A stretch of DNA of 64,000 nt. Origin: CAWCDJ01 sp963796485. Lineage in GTDB: Bacteria; Acidobacteriota; Terriglobia; Bryobacterales; Bryobacteraceae. The notes below the pieces were generated by a model. It was not told the origin of the DNA. It made no database searches and was given only the letters and a program-made list of their open reading frames with translations. Below are positions 44,644 through 53,065 of the stretch, in pieces (within the stretch, counting starts at the first letter, position 1; each line of letters begins with the position of its first letter). The translations under genes were made by a program, and so were the position numbers. The DNA is taken from NCBI GenBank assembly GCA_963796485.1, contig CAWCLV010000004.1, positions 434,001-498,000 of the forward strand, in the 5' to 3' direction.

Positions 44644-44987
44644 ATGGAACCAAGACGGTTTTGGGGAAGGCCCCAACGGGCTACTGTCACTTCCCCCGGA
44701 TCATCGGGTTTCGAAGCCCTCGGCAAGTAACAGCCTCCGCTAGCCCGTCGGGGCTGATAGCACGCTTTAGGTCATCCTGCGCTCGTCCTCACGGCAGGCG
44801 GAGCTACGAGGGGGTCATGTAACCGTTAAGTAACGCTGTAAAGCCATGGCTGAAAAGGGCTTTTAGTTGTGCTACGCTTCAAGACAAAATACGGCGGTAC
44901 AGGGCGCCGCCCACGCAAAAGACGTTCCGCTGGACGCCGGGAGACGCATCCAAGGTGTTCAAGCGGCCTGGGAAGGGACGTGCAAGG
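44644..44987. other. intergenic stretch without a gene
   Basis: No coding sequence is seen. Two small hairpins occur: AGCCC-GTCG-GGGCT near 44743-44756, and AAAGCC...GGCTTTT near 44840-44864. Neither has a T-tract clear enough to call a terminator. Confidence 0.4.
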
Positions 44988-47234
44988 ATGGATTCGGGCG
45001 ATAGCCGGACGGACGCCGCCGGCAAGCGTGCCGGCCGTGATCTTGTCTCGCCCGACGAATTGGAGCGGGAACTCGGGAGAATCCTCGCCAGCCAGACGTT
45101 CGCGAAATCACGCCGGCTTCAGGACCTTCTCCGCTTCACCGTGGAGCGAATCAAGACCGGCCGCACCGACACCATTAAGGAATATCTTCTCGCGGTAGAG
45201 GTCTTCGACCGAAAGCCTTCTTTTGACCCGCGCTTCGATTCCATTGTTCGCGTCCAGGCCTCCCGGTTAAGGGAAAAACTGGACAAATACTATGCCACCG
45301 AAGGGCGCGAAGACGATATTCTGATCGCCGTTCCCAAGGGAGCGTACATTCCGGCCGTGCAACGCCGCCGCCAACTTCACCCGGGCGCTTACCATCGCCG
45401 CTGGCTTTGGCTGGCCGGCGCAGCCTTGTTCTCCGTGGCGCTGCTGGGGTTTGCGATCCTGCGGCCGCTGACCCCGGGTCGGCGTCCACCGGTTCTCCGG
45501 CGCCTGACCAGCGATGCCGGGTTTACCGGCTATCCGGCAATTTCGCAAGACGGCAAATGGATCGCCTTCGCATCGGACAGAACCGGCGCGGGCCGCTTCG
45601 ACGTGTGGGTCGCGCCGGCGGCGGATGCCTCCTCGGCCCGGCGGTTGACCGATGACGATTCGAACGATTACGAACCCGCATTTTCGCCGGACAACCGGCA
45701 CATCGTGTACCGGTCGGATCGCGCAGGCGGCGGGATCTACATGATCCCGGTGGCGGGCGGCCAACCCAGGCTGATTGCCGCCCACGGACGGCGGCCCCGT
45801 TTCTCGCCCGACGGCTCACGGATCCTGTATTGGGAGCGGGACGAGACCTGGGGCCCGGGCCGGATCTTCACCGTGCCATCCACCGGCGGCGATCCGGCCG
45901 AACTGGTGCCTGATTTCGCCGATGCCCACTACCCGGTTTGGTCCCCGGACGGCTCGGAAGTCCTGTTCTGCGGGACCAGGAATCCCGATCGGCAATCGGC
46001 GGGTCACGATTGGTGGGTGCTGAAACTCTCATCGGGTGAGGTGAAAAAAACCGGTGCCGCGGACATCCTGTCGCGCGCGGTGCCGCCGGCCGGGCGGCGG
46101 CTTGCCGGGCTTTCGGCGGATGTCCTCGGCGTTCCCGGAGGCTGGGTCGAGGGGCGCATCATCTTCTCAACGCGGCTGGGAGACAGCGAGAACCTGTGGG
46201 AATTCCGGATTACGCCCGATCGGCGAATCGCTTCGGTGCCGCGGCGCCTGACCTTCGGCGCCGACATGGAGGCGCAGCCCTCCGTCTCGGCGAACCGCGT
46301 GGCCTTCGTCAGCGGCTCGCTCAATATCAATCTCTGGATGAGTCCGGCGGACCCCAATCGCGGCCGGCTGCTCGAAGTTCCCCATCGCATTACCAATGAC
46401 GCGGGACCGTTCGCCCTCAGTCCGTCCGTGTCCTCCGATGGCGGCAAGCTCGCTTTTATCTCCACCCGTGCCGGTTCGCGAGACGTCTGGTTCAGGGATC
46501 TCGCCACCGAACGCGACCTCCGCTTGACACCCACGGCTGCCGTGGAGGAAGGATACCCAAGCCTGTCGGCGGATGGCTCGCAGGTGGCCTACCGGGTCAT
46601 CGAAGATCCGAAGCAGGCAATTTACCTGACGAATACCAGGGGCGGCTCTCCCCGCAAAATCTGCGGCAACTGCGGTCTCCCCACCGGCTGGTCGCGTGAC
46701 GGCCGCTGGCTGCTTTTCGAGCCGGGCGCACGGATACCGGGGATCGGCCTGCTGGACGTGTCTTCGGGGTCGGCCAGGGAAATTGCGGTGCATGCGACGT
46801 ACAAGCTTCACAGCGCGAGATTCTCGCCCGACGCTCGCTGGGTAGCTTTCCACGCCGAAACGGGGCGTTTCACGCGGCGCATCTACGTCGCCCGGCTGCA
46901 AGGGGAAACGCTGGGAGGCGAATCGCAGTGGCTTCCCATTACCGGCGGCACGGATGTGGACATCGCCCCCGCGTGGTCGCCCGATGGCAACCTGCTTTAT
47001 TTCATCTCCGAACGCGACGGCTTTCGGTGCATCTGGGCGCAGCGGCTCGATCCCGGTAGCAAGATGCCCGTCGATCCACCATTTGCCGTCCAGCATTTCC
47101 ATACCGGCGCCCGCGCTTTGCTGACGAGTTTCCGGGCGAACCCGGCGCAAGTCGGCCTTTCGGCTTCGGATCGGGGGATCGTTTACAGCCTTGAGGAACT
47201 TCGTGGGAACATCTGGACCATGGAGATGCAGTGA
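44988..47234 (+). CDS. membrane-anchored PD40/TolB-like propeller with cytoplasmic N-terminal domain
   Basis: A 748-residue protein in three parts. First, a cytoplasmic domain of about 115 residues (FAKSRRLQDLLRFTVERI, IKEYLLAVEVFDR, SFDPRFDSIVRVQASRLREK) that is widespread in acidobacterial multi-domain proteins and resembles a winged-helix DNA-binding module. Second, one membrane helix (WLWLAGAALFSVALLGFAIL). Third, an outside beta-propeller with repeated PD40 motifs (SQDGKWIAFASDRTG, SPDNRHIVYRSDRAG, SPDGSEVLFCGTR, SSDGGKLAFISTRAG, SRDGRWLLFE). It could signal across the membrane from propeller to DNA. The ATG at 44988 is preferred; a GTG at 44955 is possible. Confidence 0.82.
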   Translation: MDSGDSRTDAAGKRAGRDLVSPDELERELGRILASQTFAKSRRLQDLLRFTVERIKTGRTDTIKEYLLAVEVFDRKPSFDPRFDSIVRVQASRLREKLDKYYATEGREDDILIAVPKGAYIPAVQRRRQLHPGAYHRRWLWLAGAALFSVALLGFAILRPLTPGRRPPVLRRLTSDAGFTGYPAISQDGKWIAFASDRTGAGRFDVWVAPAADASSARRLTDDDSNDYEPAFSPDNRHIVYRSDRAGGGIYMIPVAGGQPRLIAAHGRRPRFSPDGSRILYWERDETWGPGRIFTVPSTGGDPAELVPDFADAHYPVWSPDGSEVLFCGTRNPDRQSAGHDWWVLKLSSGEVKKTGAADILSRAVPPAGRRLAGLSADVLGVPGGWVEGRIIFSTRLGDSENLWEFRITPDRRIASVPRRLTFGADMEAQPSVSANRVAFVSGSLNINLWMSPADPNRGRLLEVPHRITNDAGPFALSPSVSSDGGKLAFISTRAGSRDVWFRDLATERDLRLTPTAAVEEGYPSLSADGSQVAYRVIEDPKQAIYLTNTRGGSPRKICGNCGLPTGWSRDGRWLLFEPGARIPGIGLLDVSSGSAREIAVHATYKLHSARFSPDARWVAFHAETGRFTRRIYVARLQGETLGGESQWLPITGGTDVDIAPAWSPDGNLLYFISERDGFRCIWAQRLDPGSKMPVDPPFAVQHFHTGARALLTSFRANPAQVGLSASDRGIVYSLEELRGNIWTMEMQ

Positions 47235-47429
47235 ACCGCCCCAAGAGCAACTGGCGGGAGCGTCGCCGGGGTCCGAATCGACCTGCGGAGACCGGGTGTT
47301 CCAGGAACAATCCCCGCCGGCGCAGCACGGATTGCCGAAATTACAATCCTCGCGGCAGTCGGCGTCAGTCCCTGATCCACCCCGCGCTTTTCAGCATGTG
47401 GACCTGTTCACGCTGGCGATAATAGATCA

Positions 47430-48392
47430 ATGTGCCTGCGCAAAGATGCGCCGCAGCCCCCGCAACTCAAATGGCTCCTCGATTCCGACCCGGCCATCCG
47501 TTGGCAGGTCATGAGGGACCTTGCCGGTGAAGCCTCCAGCGCCGTTGCAGCCGCGCGGTCGCGCGTCGCCTCGGAAGGGTGGGGCGCCCGGCTGCTCGCC
47601 CTTCAGGGTCCGGACGGCAACTGGGGTGACGGCGCCTCCACGCCGAAGTGGCAGGCTACGCTGTACACCCTTCTGCTCCTGCGGGACATGGGCCTCGACC
47701 CGGGAAGCGAGCAGGCCCGGAGGGCCGTGCGCCTCGTCCGCGACAAGGTTACCTGGGGGCCGGAATTCGGCGATGCACCGTTCTTCGAGGGTGAGGTTGA
47801 GCCCTGCATTAACGGTGGGGTTCTCGCGCTAGGCGGCTATTTCGGTGCGGCCGGCAGCCGGCTGGCCGATCGGCTCCTCGGCCAGCAGCTTGCCGACGGC
47901 GGCTGGAACTGCGAAGCTCCGAAAAGTCGACGGTCCTCCTTCCACACCACCATCTGCGTCCTCGAAGGATTACTGGAGTTCGAGAAGGCCAAGGGCGCCA
48001 CCGCTGCGGTGACCGAAGCCCGAACTCGGGGACAGGAGTATCTCCTGGAGCGTCGCATGTTCAGGAAGCGGTCAACCGGCGAGGTGATAGACAGAAAGTG
48101 GATGCGCTTCTCGTTTCCGGCCACCTGGCACTACGACGTCCTGCGGGGCCTCCACTATCTGCGCAGCGCCGGCGTTCATCCGGACGAACGCGTTCGCGAA
48201 GCCGTCGAACTGGTAGCGACGGCCCCGCAGCAGGACGGACGATGGCCGCTCCAATATCCCCACCCCGATCCGCCCCGTTGGTGGCGTTATCCGATCAACT
48301 TCCAAATGGAGGGTGGAGAAGGCGAACCCAGCCGCTGGAACACCCTACGCGCTCTCCGGGTCCTGCGTTGGTACAACGACTCGACGTGGTAG
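47430..48392 (+). CDS. squalene-cyclase-like alpha-toroid protein
   Basis: A 320-residue alpha/alpha-toroid protein with prenyltransferase/squalene-oxidocyclase repeats: LLALQGPDGNWGDGASTPKW, LLGQQLADGGWNCEAPKSRR, and APQQDGRWPLQYPHPDP. It is half the size of true squalene-hopene cyclases and lacks the DxDD catalytic motif, so it is unlikely to cyclise squalene. The function is unknown. Confidence 0.7.
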   Translation: MCLRKDAPQPPQLKWLLDSDPAIRWQVMRDLAGEASSAVAAARSRVASEGWGARLLALQGPDGNWGDGASTPKWQATLYTLLLLRDMGLDPGSEQARRAVRLVRDKVTWGPEFGDAPFFEGEVEPCINGGVLALGGYFGAAGSRLADRLLGQQLADGGWNCEAPKSRRSSFHTTICVLEGLLEFEKAKGATAAVTEARTRGQEYLLERRMFRKRSTGEVIDRKWMRFSFPATWHYDVLRGLHYLRSAGVHPDERVREAVELVATAPQQDGRWPLQYPHPDPPRWWRYPINFQMEGGEGEPSRWNTLRALRVLRWYNDSTW

Positions 48393-48601
48393 CTGTCCTG
48401 CCTGCCCCCTCCGGAGAGGCAAAATCGCACACCCTTTGCAAATTCCGGTTAGGCCCAGGGATCCGCCCTAAGGTTGTGCATCGCGATGCCGATATATAGT
48501 CTACTCGGAAAAGGGCAGGGGACATCGCATCAGAGGGCGTATGCAGCCATGCGGCGCCGGTGCATTCGGCCAGCCAAACCTGAGCCGGCCGGCGGACTCC
48601 A

Positions 48602-49399
48602 TCAAGTGAGGCGGGTGTCCTCGAATGCCAGGTGCGTCTTGCCGGTGGCGGGATTGGTAAGCAGCACGGGATAAACGGCAAACGCGGCGCCCAAATGTTC
48701 TTCGGTGAGCACGTCCCGCGTCAGGCCATCGGCGAGGATGCGGCCGTCGTGAAGCATCAGAAGGCGATCGGCAAACTGTGCGGCCAGATTCAGGTCGTGC
48801 ACCACGCCCACCACCACGACATCCTTTTGCGATGCGAAGGCTCGTACTTTCTGCATGAAATCCAGCTGGTGGCGAATATCGAGGAAAGTCAGTGGTTCGT
48901 CGAGGAAGAGGAGGCGGGTGGCCCCCTCCAGAGGACGCCAGATCTGCGCGAGCACACGGGCGAACTGTACCCGCTGCTTCTCCCCGCCGCTGAGCGTGCC
49001 ATAGCTGCGATCGGCCAACTCCGCCACGTCGAAGAAGCGCATCACCTCCTCGCAAACGTGGAGGTCGCTTGCGCCCGGACGCGCCGTGAAGTGTGGATAG
49101 CGCCCCATTAGGACCAGCTCGCGCACGGGAAGAGAAAATGCGACCTCGACCGCCTGGGACAGGACGGCCCGGCAGTACGCCAGCTCGCGCTCCTTCCGGT
49201 GCGCCACGTCATCGCCGTCGTACAGAACATGCCCCTCGGCCGGTCGCAGCAGCCGGGCCAGCAGACGGATGAGGGTGGATTTGCCTGCGCCGTTCGGGCC
49301 GATGATGAGGTGCAGGCGCCCAGGTTCAAAACAGACGGAGACGCGGTCGATCAGCGTGCGGCGTCCGGCCCGAAAGAGGAGATTGGTTGCAGTCAGCAT
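48602..49399 (-). CDS. hmuV: ABC importer ATPase, heme/iron-complex type
   Basis: A 265-residue ATPase of the FecCD/HmuUV importer class. Walker A GPNGAGKST, signature LSGGEKQRVQ, Walker B LLFLDEPLTFLD, and switch His in GVVHDLNLA. It lies directly behind the permease gene (3-base gap). Substrate inferred from the binding protein. Confidence 0.9.
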   Translation of the reverse strand: MLTATNLLFRAGRRTLIDRVSVCFEPGRLHLIIGPNGAGKSTLIRLLARLLRPAEGHVLYDGDDVAHRKERELAYCRAVLSQAVEVAFSLPVRELVLMGRYPHFTARPGASDLHVCEEVMRFFDVAELADRSYGTLSGGEKQRVQFARVLAQIWRPLEGATRLLFLDEPLTFLDIRHQLDFMQKVRAFASQKDVVVVGVVHDLNLAAQFADRLLMLHDGRILADGLTRDVLTEEHLGAAFAVYPVLLTNPATGKTHLAFEDTRLT

Positions 49400-49402
49400 G
49401 AC

Positions 49403-50434
49403 TCAGGAAAGATAATCCCGGCCGTGGAGCAGAGAAAGAAAGATGGGGACCCCGACGACCGCCGTCACGATGCCGATCGGCAGTTCGGCCGGACGCAGCG
49501 ATACCCGCGCAATGAGATCGGCAACGCTTAGAAGTATGCCGCCCAGGAACGCACTGCCGGGAATAAGGAATCGATTGTCGGGACCGCGAATGATCCGTAG
49601 AATATGCGGAACGATCAGCCCGACGAAGCTGATCACGCCCGTGAATGCCGTTGCCACCGCCACCATCAACACGTTGATCGTGAGAACCGTCCACTTCAGG
49701 CGCCGGACGTTGACACCGAGCGCTACGGCTTCGTCTTCGCCGATCATGAGCGCGTTCAGCGGCTTTGCAAGCATGATCGCCGGCACGAGTCCGCCGATTG
49801 TAGCCGCGCCGACGACGAGCACCGAATTCCAGTCGGCGCCCGAGAGAGTGCCGAGATTCCAATAGATAATCGAACGGGCGGCCGGGTCGCGCGCCACATA
49901 GGACAGAAACCCGATGCCGCTCATGAAGAGCGCGTTGATCGCCAACCCGGTGAGCAAGAGACGAAGTATGGAGCTACGGCCTTCGTTCCTGGTGTGCGCC
50001 AGCGCGAAGACCGCGTAGGTTGAGAGCACGCCGCCGGCACATGCGGCGAAGGGCAGAGTCCAGCCGCCCAGATTGACCTTGAGGAGCGCGCCGAAGACAT
50101 AAAAGAGGGCCGCTCCAAAAGCCGCGCCGCTCGAAGTACCCACCAGGCCAGGTTCGACAATCGGGTTCCGAAATAGCGCCTGCATCAGCGTACCGCCCAC
50201 TCCGAGACAGGCCCCAACCAGCAGGCACAGGATGGCTCGCGGAACGCGCAGCTCAATGAAGATTCTCTGGTCGAGCGGCAGGTCGGTTCGCCCCGATAGC
50301 TTGCCCCACGCGGCGGAAACCATCTCATGCGCGGAAAAGTCCATTGCCCCGTAACGGATGGACGCGATGGCGATCGCGACCATGAGCAGGAACAACAGCG
50401 CCAGGCCCCGGCGGTCTGTCCGGAGCACCTTCAT
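49403..50434 (-). CDS. hmuU: ABC importer permease (FecCD family)
   Basis: A 343-residue inner-membrane permease with about ten helices: GACLGVGGTLMQALFRNPIVEPGLVG (coupling region), FTGVISFVGLIVPHILRIIRG, FLIPGSAFLGGILLSVADLI. It matches the BtuC/FhuB/HmuU family. The ATG overlaps the binding-protein stop (ATGA). Confidence 0.9.
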   Translation of the reverse strand: MKVLRTDRRGLALLFLLMVAIAIASIRYGAMDFSAHEMVSAAWGKLSGRTDLPLDQRIFIELRVPRAILCLLVGACLGVGGTLMQALFRNPIVEPGLVGTSSGAAFGAALFYVFGALLKVNLGGWTLPFAACAGGVLSTYAVFALAHTRNEGRSSILRLLLTGLAINALFMSGIGFLSYVARDPAARSIIYWNLGTLSGADWNSVLVVGAATIGGLVPAIMLAKPLNALMIGEDEAVALGVNVRRLKWTVLTINVLMVAVATAFTGVISFVGLIVPHILRIIRGPDNRFLIPGSAFLGGILLSVADLIARVSLRPAELPIGIVTAVVGVPIFLSLLHGRDYLS

Positions 50435-51330
50435 TGATGAATGAGCTTCGCCAGTTCGATGATGCTCTCTCCCGTCTGCGGACCGAAGTACATCAGCTCA
50501 TGTTCGGGCACGCGGTAAATGCGGTTGTTCCGGGCGGCGTCGGTTTCGGCGACACCCGGCAGCGTTTTTGCCTGTTCCATCGAGCCGAGCCGGTCGAACC
50601 CGTATTCGGTCATGAGGATGATTTCGGGATTGCTCTTGGCGATGATCTCGGGTGAAGCCATCCGCTGCATGCCGCTCCGCTCGATGGCCATCCGCCCGCC
50701 GGCCAGCTCGACCATCCTGCCCGCGGTGCTCGCATCTCCACCGCCGCCGTTGCCGACGAGAAGGTAAACGTTCGAGGCGCGTCCGAAATGAATGATGGCG
50801 ACCCGCGGAGTGGTGTGGTAGTTTCTCACTGCGGCCGCCGCCGCCCCCATTTCGCGGTCCATCTGAGCGCACAGATCGTCGGCCCGCTTCTCCTCATGAA
50901 AGAAGGCGCCCATTTCGCGGAGAAGCGCCTGGGTCCCCGCGACCGAATTGTTTTTCGCCTGGAAGCTCTTCATGGGGACGTGGATGGCCTCGAGTTGGCG
51001 GACCACGTTGTCGGGGCCGATGTTGTTGTCGTGAATGATGACCGTGGGATGGAGCGAGAGAATGCCTTCGGCGCTGAGGGCGCGGTGATATCCGACCGTG
51101 GGAAGCTTCTTGATCTGTGGAGGATAGGTGCTCGAGTAATCGACGCCGACAAGATTCGCCTGCGCGCCCAGCGCGTAGATGATCTCGTTATAAGCTTGGC
51201 CAATGCACACAATACGCTGCGGCCCCGCCGCATCGCCGCCCTGCGCTTTGAAGCGGGCGCAGGCCGGCAGCAGGCAGAGCAGCACGAAGGGAGCGACGAG
51301 TCCGAAGCGATGCATACGAAGTATCAGCAT
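50431..51330 (-). CDS. hmuT: heme-type ABC importer substrate-binding lipoprotein
   Basis: A 299-residue periplasmic binding protein with a lipoprotein signal (FVLLCLLPAC). The two-lobe class III fold shows RIVCIGQAYNEIIYALG, TVGYHRALSAEGILSLHPTV and GRASNVYLLVGNGG. The GYHRALSAEGILSL stretch resembles HmuT-type hemin-binding proteins more than siderophore-binding ones; vitamin B12 is an alternative. Start 51330 is preferred (AGG box upstream); 51315 is possible. Confidence 0.78.
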   Translation of the reverse strand: MLILRMHRFGLVAPFVLLCLLPACARFKAQGGDAAGPQRIVCIGQAYNEIIYALGAQANLVGVDYSSTYPPQIKKLPTVGYHRALSAEGILSLHPTVIIHDNNIGPDNVVRQLEAIHVPMKSFQAKNNSVAGTQALLREMGAFFHEEKRADDLCAQMDREMGAAAAAVRNYHTTPRVAIIHFGRASNVYLLVGNGGGGDASTAGRMVELAGGRMAIERSGMQRMASPEIIAKSNPEIILMTEYGFDRLGSMEQAKTLPGVAETDAARNNRIYRVPEHELMYFGPQTGESIIELAKLIHQ

Positions 51331-51641
51331 ACAACCTATAGCGAGCGAGGCAGGGAGACCGGTCTCGGATATGCCGCGGAAGCGATTGCCGGCCTGTCCC
51401 GAATTGCTCCCGGTTTGCACGCCGCCCGGACACGGACCCCGGATCCGCGATGCCCGGCCGGCTCCTGTTTTCAGGCCACCCGGGCCGGCGTTGCTTCCCG
51501 TCTGCCCGGCGGGCGGATGGTGGTGTTACCGTGGACGGTCGGAGGTGGCGCCTGAGCGTGGGAGGGAAACGGAGCCGGCGGCGCCCATAGAGCAGATCCC
51601 GCGCAGCCCGCGGTAGCTGCGCAGCCTGGGGGACACGAACA

Positions 51642-52847
51642 ATGAAACGGATATTCGCCGTGATGGCGGCAGCGCTCGCGTTGGCGGGGGCGCAGAGCGC
51701 ACCAGGCCCGGGCTGGAAGCATTTATCGACCGCGACGGGCGACATGCCGGTGCCGAACCCCGGCACCGAGCAGTGCTCCGCCACCGTGTTCGACATCGAC
51801 CGGGACGGCATCAACGACTTCGTGATCACCGAGCGCACGGCGGCGCCGGGGGTGGTGTGGTACCGCCGGTCGGCTAAGGGCTGGACACGGTACGTGCTGG
51901 AGTCCTCGCCGGTGCACATAGAGGCGGGGGCTACGTTTTTCGACGTGGACGGGGACGGCGACCTGGACTTCGTCGCGGCCGGAGACTGGCAGTCGAACGA
52001 GGTCTGGTGGTGGGAGAACCCCTACCCGTCCTACGATCCGGCAACGCCATGGAAGCGGCACGTGATCAAGAACAGCGGCGGGAAGAAGCACCACGACTTG
52101 CTGGCCGCCAACCTCGACGGCGACGGCAAGACGGATCTGGTGTTCTGGAACCAGAATGCGCACCAGCTGCTGATCGCGCGGCCGCCGGCCGATCCGCGGA
52201 CCTCCGGCCCCTGGCCGCTGACCGAAGTCTATGGGTACGCAACATCGAGCCAGCCGGAGCAGCGGGGCCTGGCAGCGTCGTTCAAAGGGATCAACGAACA
52301 TGAAGGGCTGGCGGCCGCCGATATCGATGGGGACGGCAAGGTGGACCTGGTCGGCGGCGGTCACTGGTTCCGCAACCTGGGAGGCGGGCACTTCGAGGCG
52401 AACCCGATCGATCCGGGTTACACCTTCTCGCGGGCGGCGGCGGGACGGCTGCTGACCGGAGAAAAGCGGGCGCAGGCGGTATTCGTGATCGGCGACGGGG
52501 AAGGGCCGTTGATGTGGTACGACCTGGTAAAAGGCACGTGGATGGCGCACAAGATCGCCGACCTGAAATACGCGCACAACCTGCAACTGGTGGATTTCAA
52601 TCACGACGGCAACCTGGACATCTTCACCGCGGAGCAGCGCCTGGACTGCGCCAATCCGGGTTCGCGGATCATGGTCTTCCTGGGTGACGGCAAAGGCAAT
52701 TTCAAGCCGCAGGTGATCGCCACCGGCTACGATGCGCACGAGTCGCGGATGGCCGACCTGGACGGCAACGGCACGCTCGACATCCTGGTGAAGCCCTACA
52801 ACTGCGGCACCCCGCGTCTCGACATCCTGCTGCAGAACGCCCGCTGA
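51642..52847 (+). CDS. secreted FG-GAP/VCBS-repeat protein
   Basis: A 401-residue exported propeller. Signal peptide (FAVMAAALALAGAQSA), then repeats with calcium-binding loops: FDIDRDGINDFVI, FDVDGDGDLDFVA, ANLDGDGKTDLVF, ADIDGDGKVDLVGG, VDFNHDGNLDIFT and ADLDGNGTLDILV. These D-x-D-x-D-G motifs are diagnostic of FG-GAP/VCBS repeats. Adhesion or polysaccharide-binding roles are usual; no catalytic domain is present. Confidence 0.88.
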   Translation: MKRIFAVMAAALALAGAQSAPGPGWKHLSTATGDMPVPNPGTEQCSATVFDIDRDGINDFVITERTAAPGVVWYRRSAKGWTRYVLESSPVHIEAGATFFDVDGDGDLDFVAAGDWQSNEVWWWENPYPSYDPATPWKRHVIKNSGGKKHHDLLAANLDGDGKTDLVFWNQNAHQLLIARPPADPRTSGPWPLTEVYGYATSSQPEQRGLAASFKGINEHEGLAAADIDGDGKVDLVGGGHWFRNLGGGHFEANPIDPGYTFSRAAAGRLLTGEKRAQAVFVIGDGEGPLMWYDLVKGTWMAHKIADLKYAHNLQLVDFNHDGNLDIFTAEQRLDCANPGSRIMVFLGDGKGNFKPQVIATGYDAHESRMADLDGNGTLDILVKPYNCGTPRLDILLQNAR

Positions 52848-53065
52848 GAGCGGCACTCCGGCCCGCGACGCCGTATAAGGTCTGGTTCATTAACAAGGCC
52901 GACTGGCGAACCCCTTACAGTCAAGGCATCGTCGCATCTGCTCTTGGACTGACTTTCGAAACGCCGTTCTGATCGGACCAAAGATGGAGCGCGCCGCTGA
53001 CAAGAGGCGCGCAAAGCGCTTCGCGCTACGCTGTATGATGGATTCTTCTGCTTCGCAGGACTCCG

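Noticed and set aside
47430..48392. True squalene-hopene cyclase.
   Set aside because: Half the expected length and no DxDD motif; only the toroid repeats are shared.
51340..51640. Possible cobalamin riboswitch upstream of the ABC importer (reverse strand).
   Set aside because: CCGAGACCGG and GTGCAAACCGG recall parts of a B12 riboswitch, but the conserved CGCAACTGT core and the box order are absent. A covariance-model scan (RF00174) would settle it.
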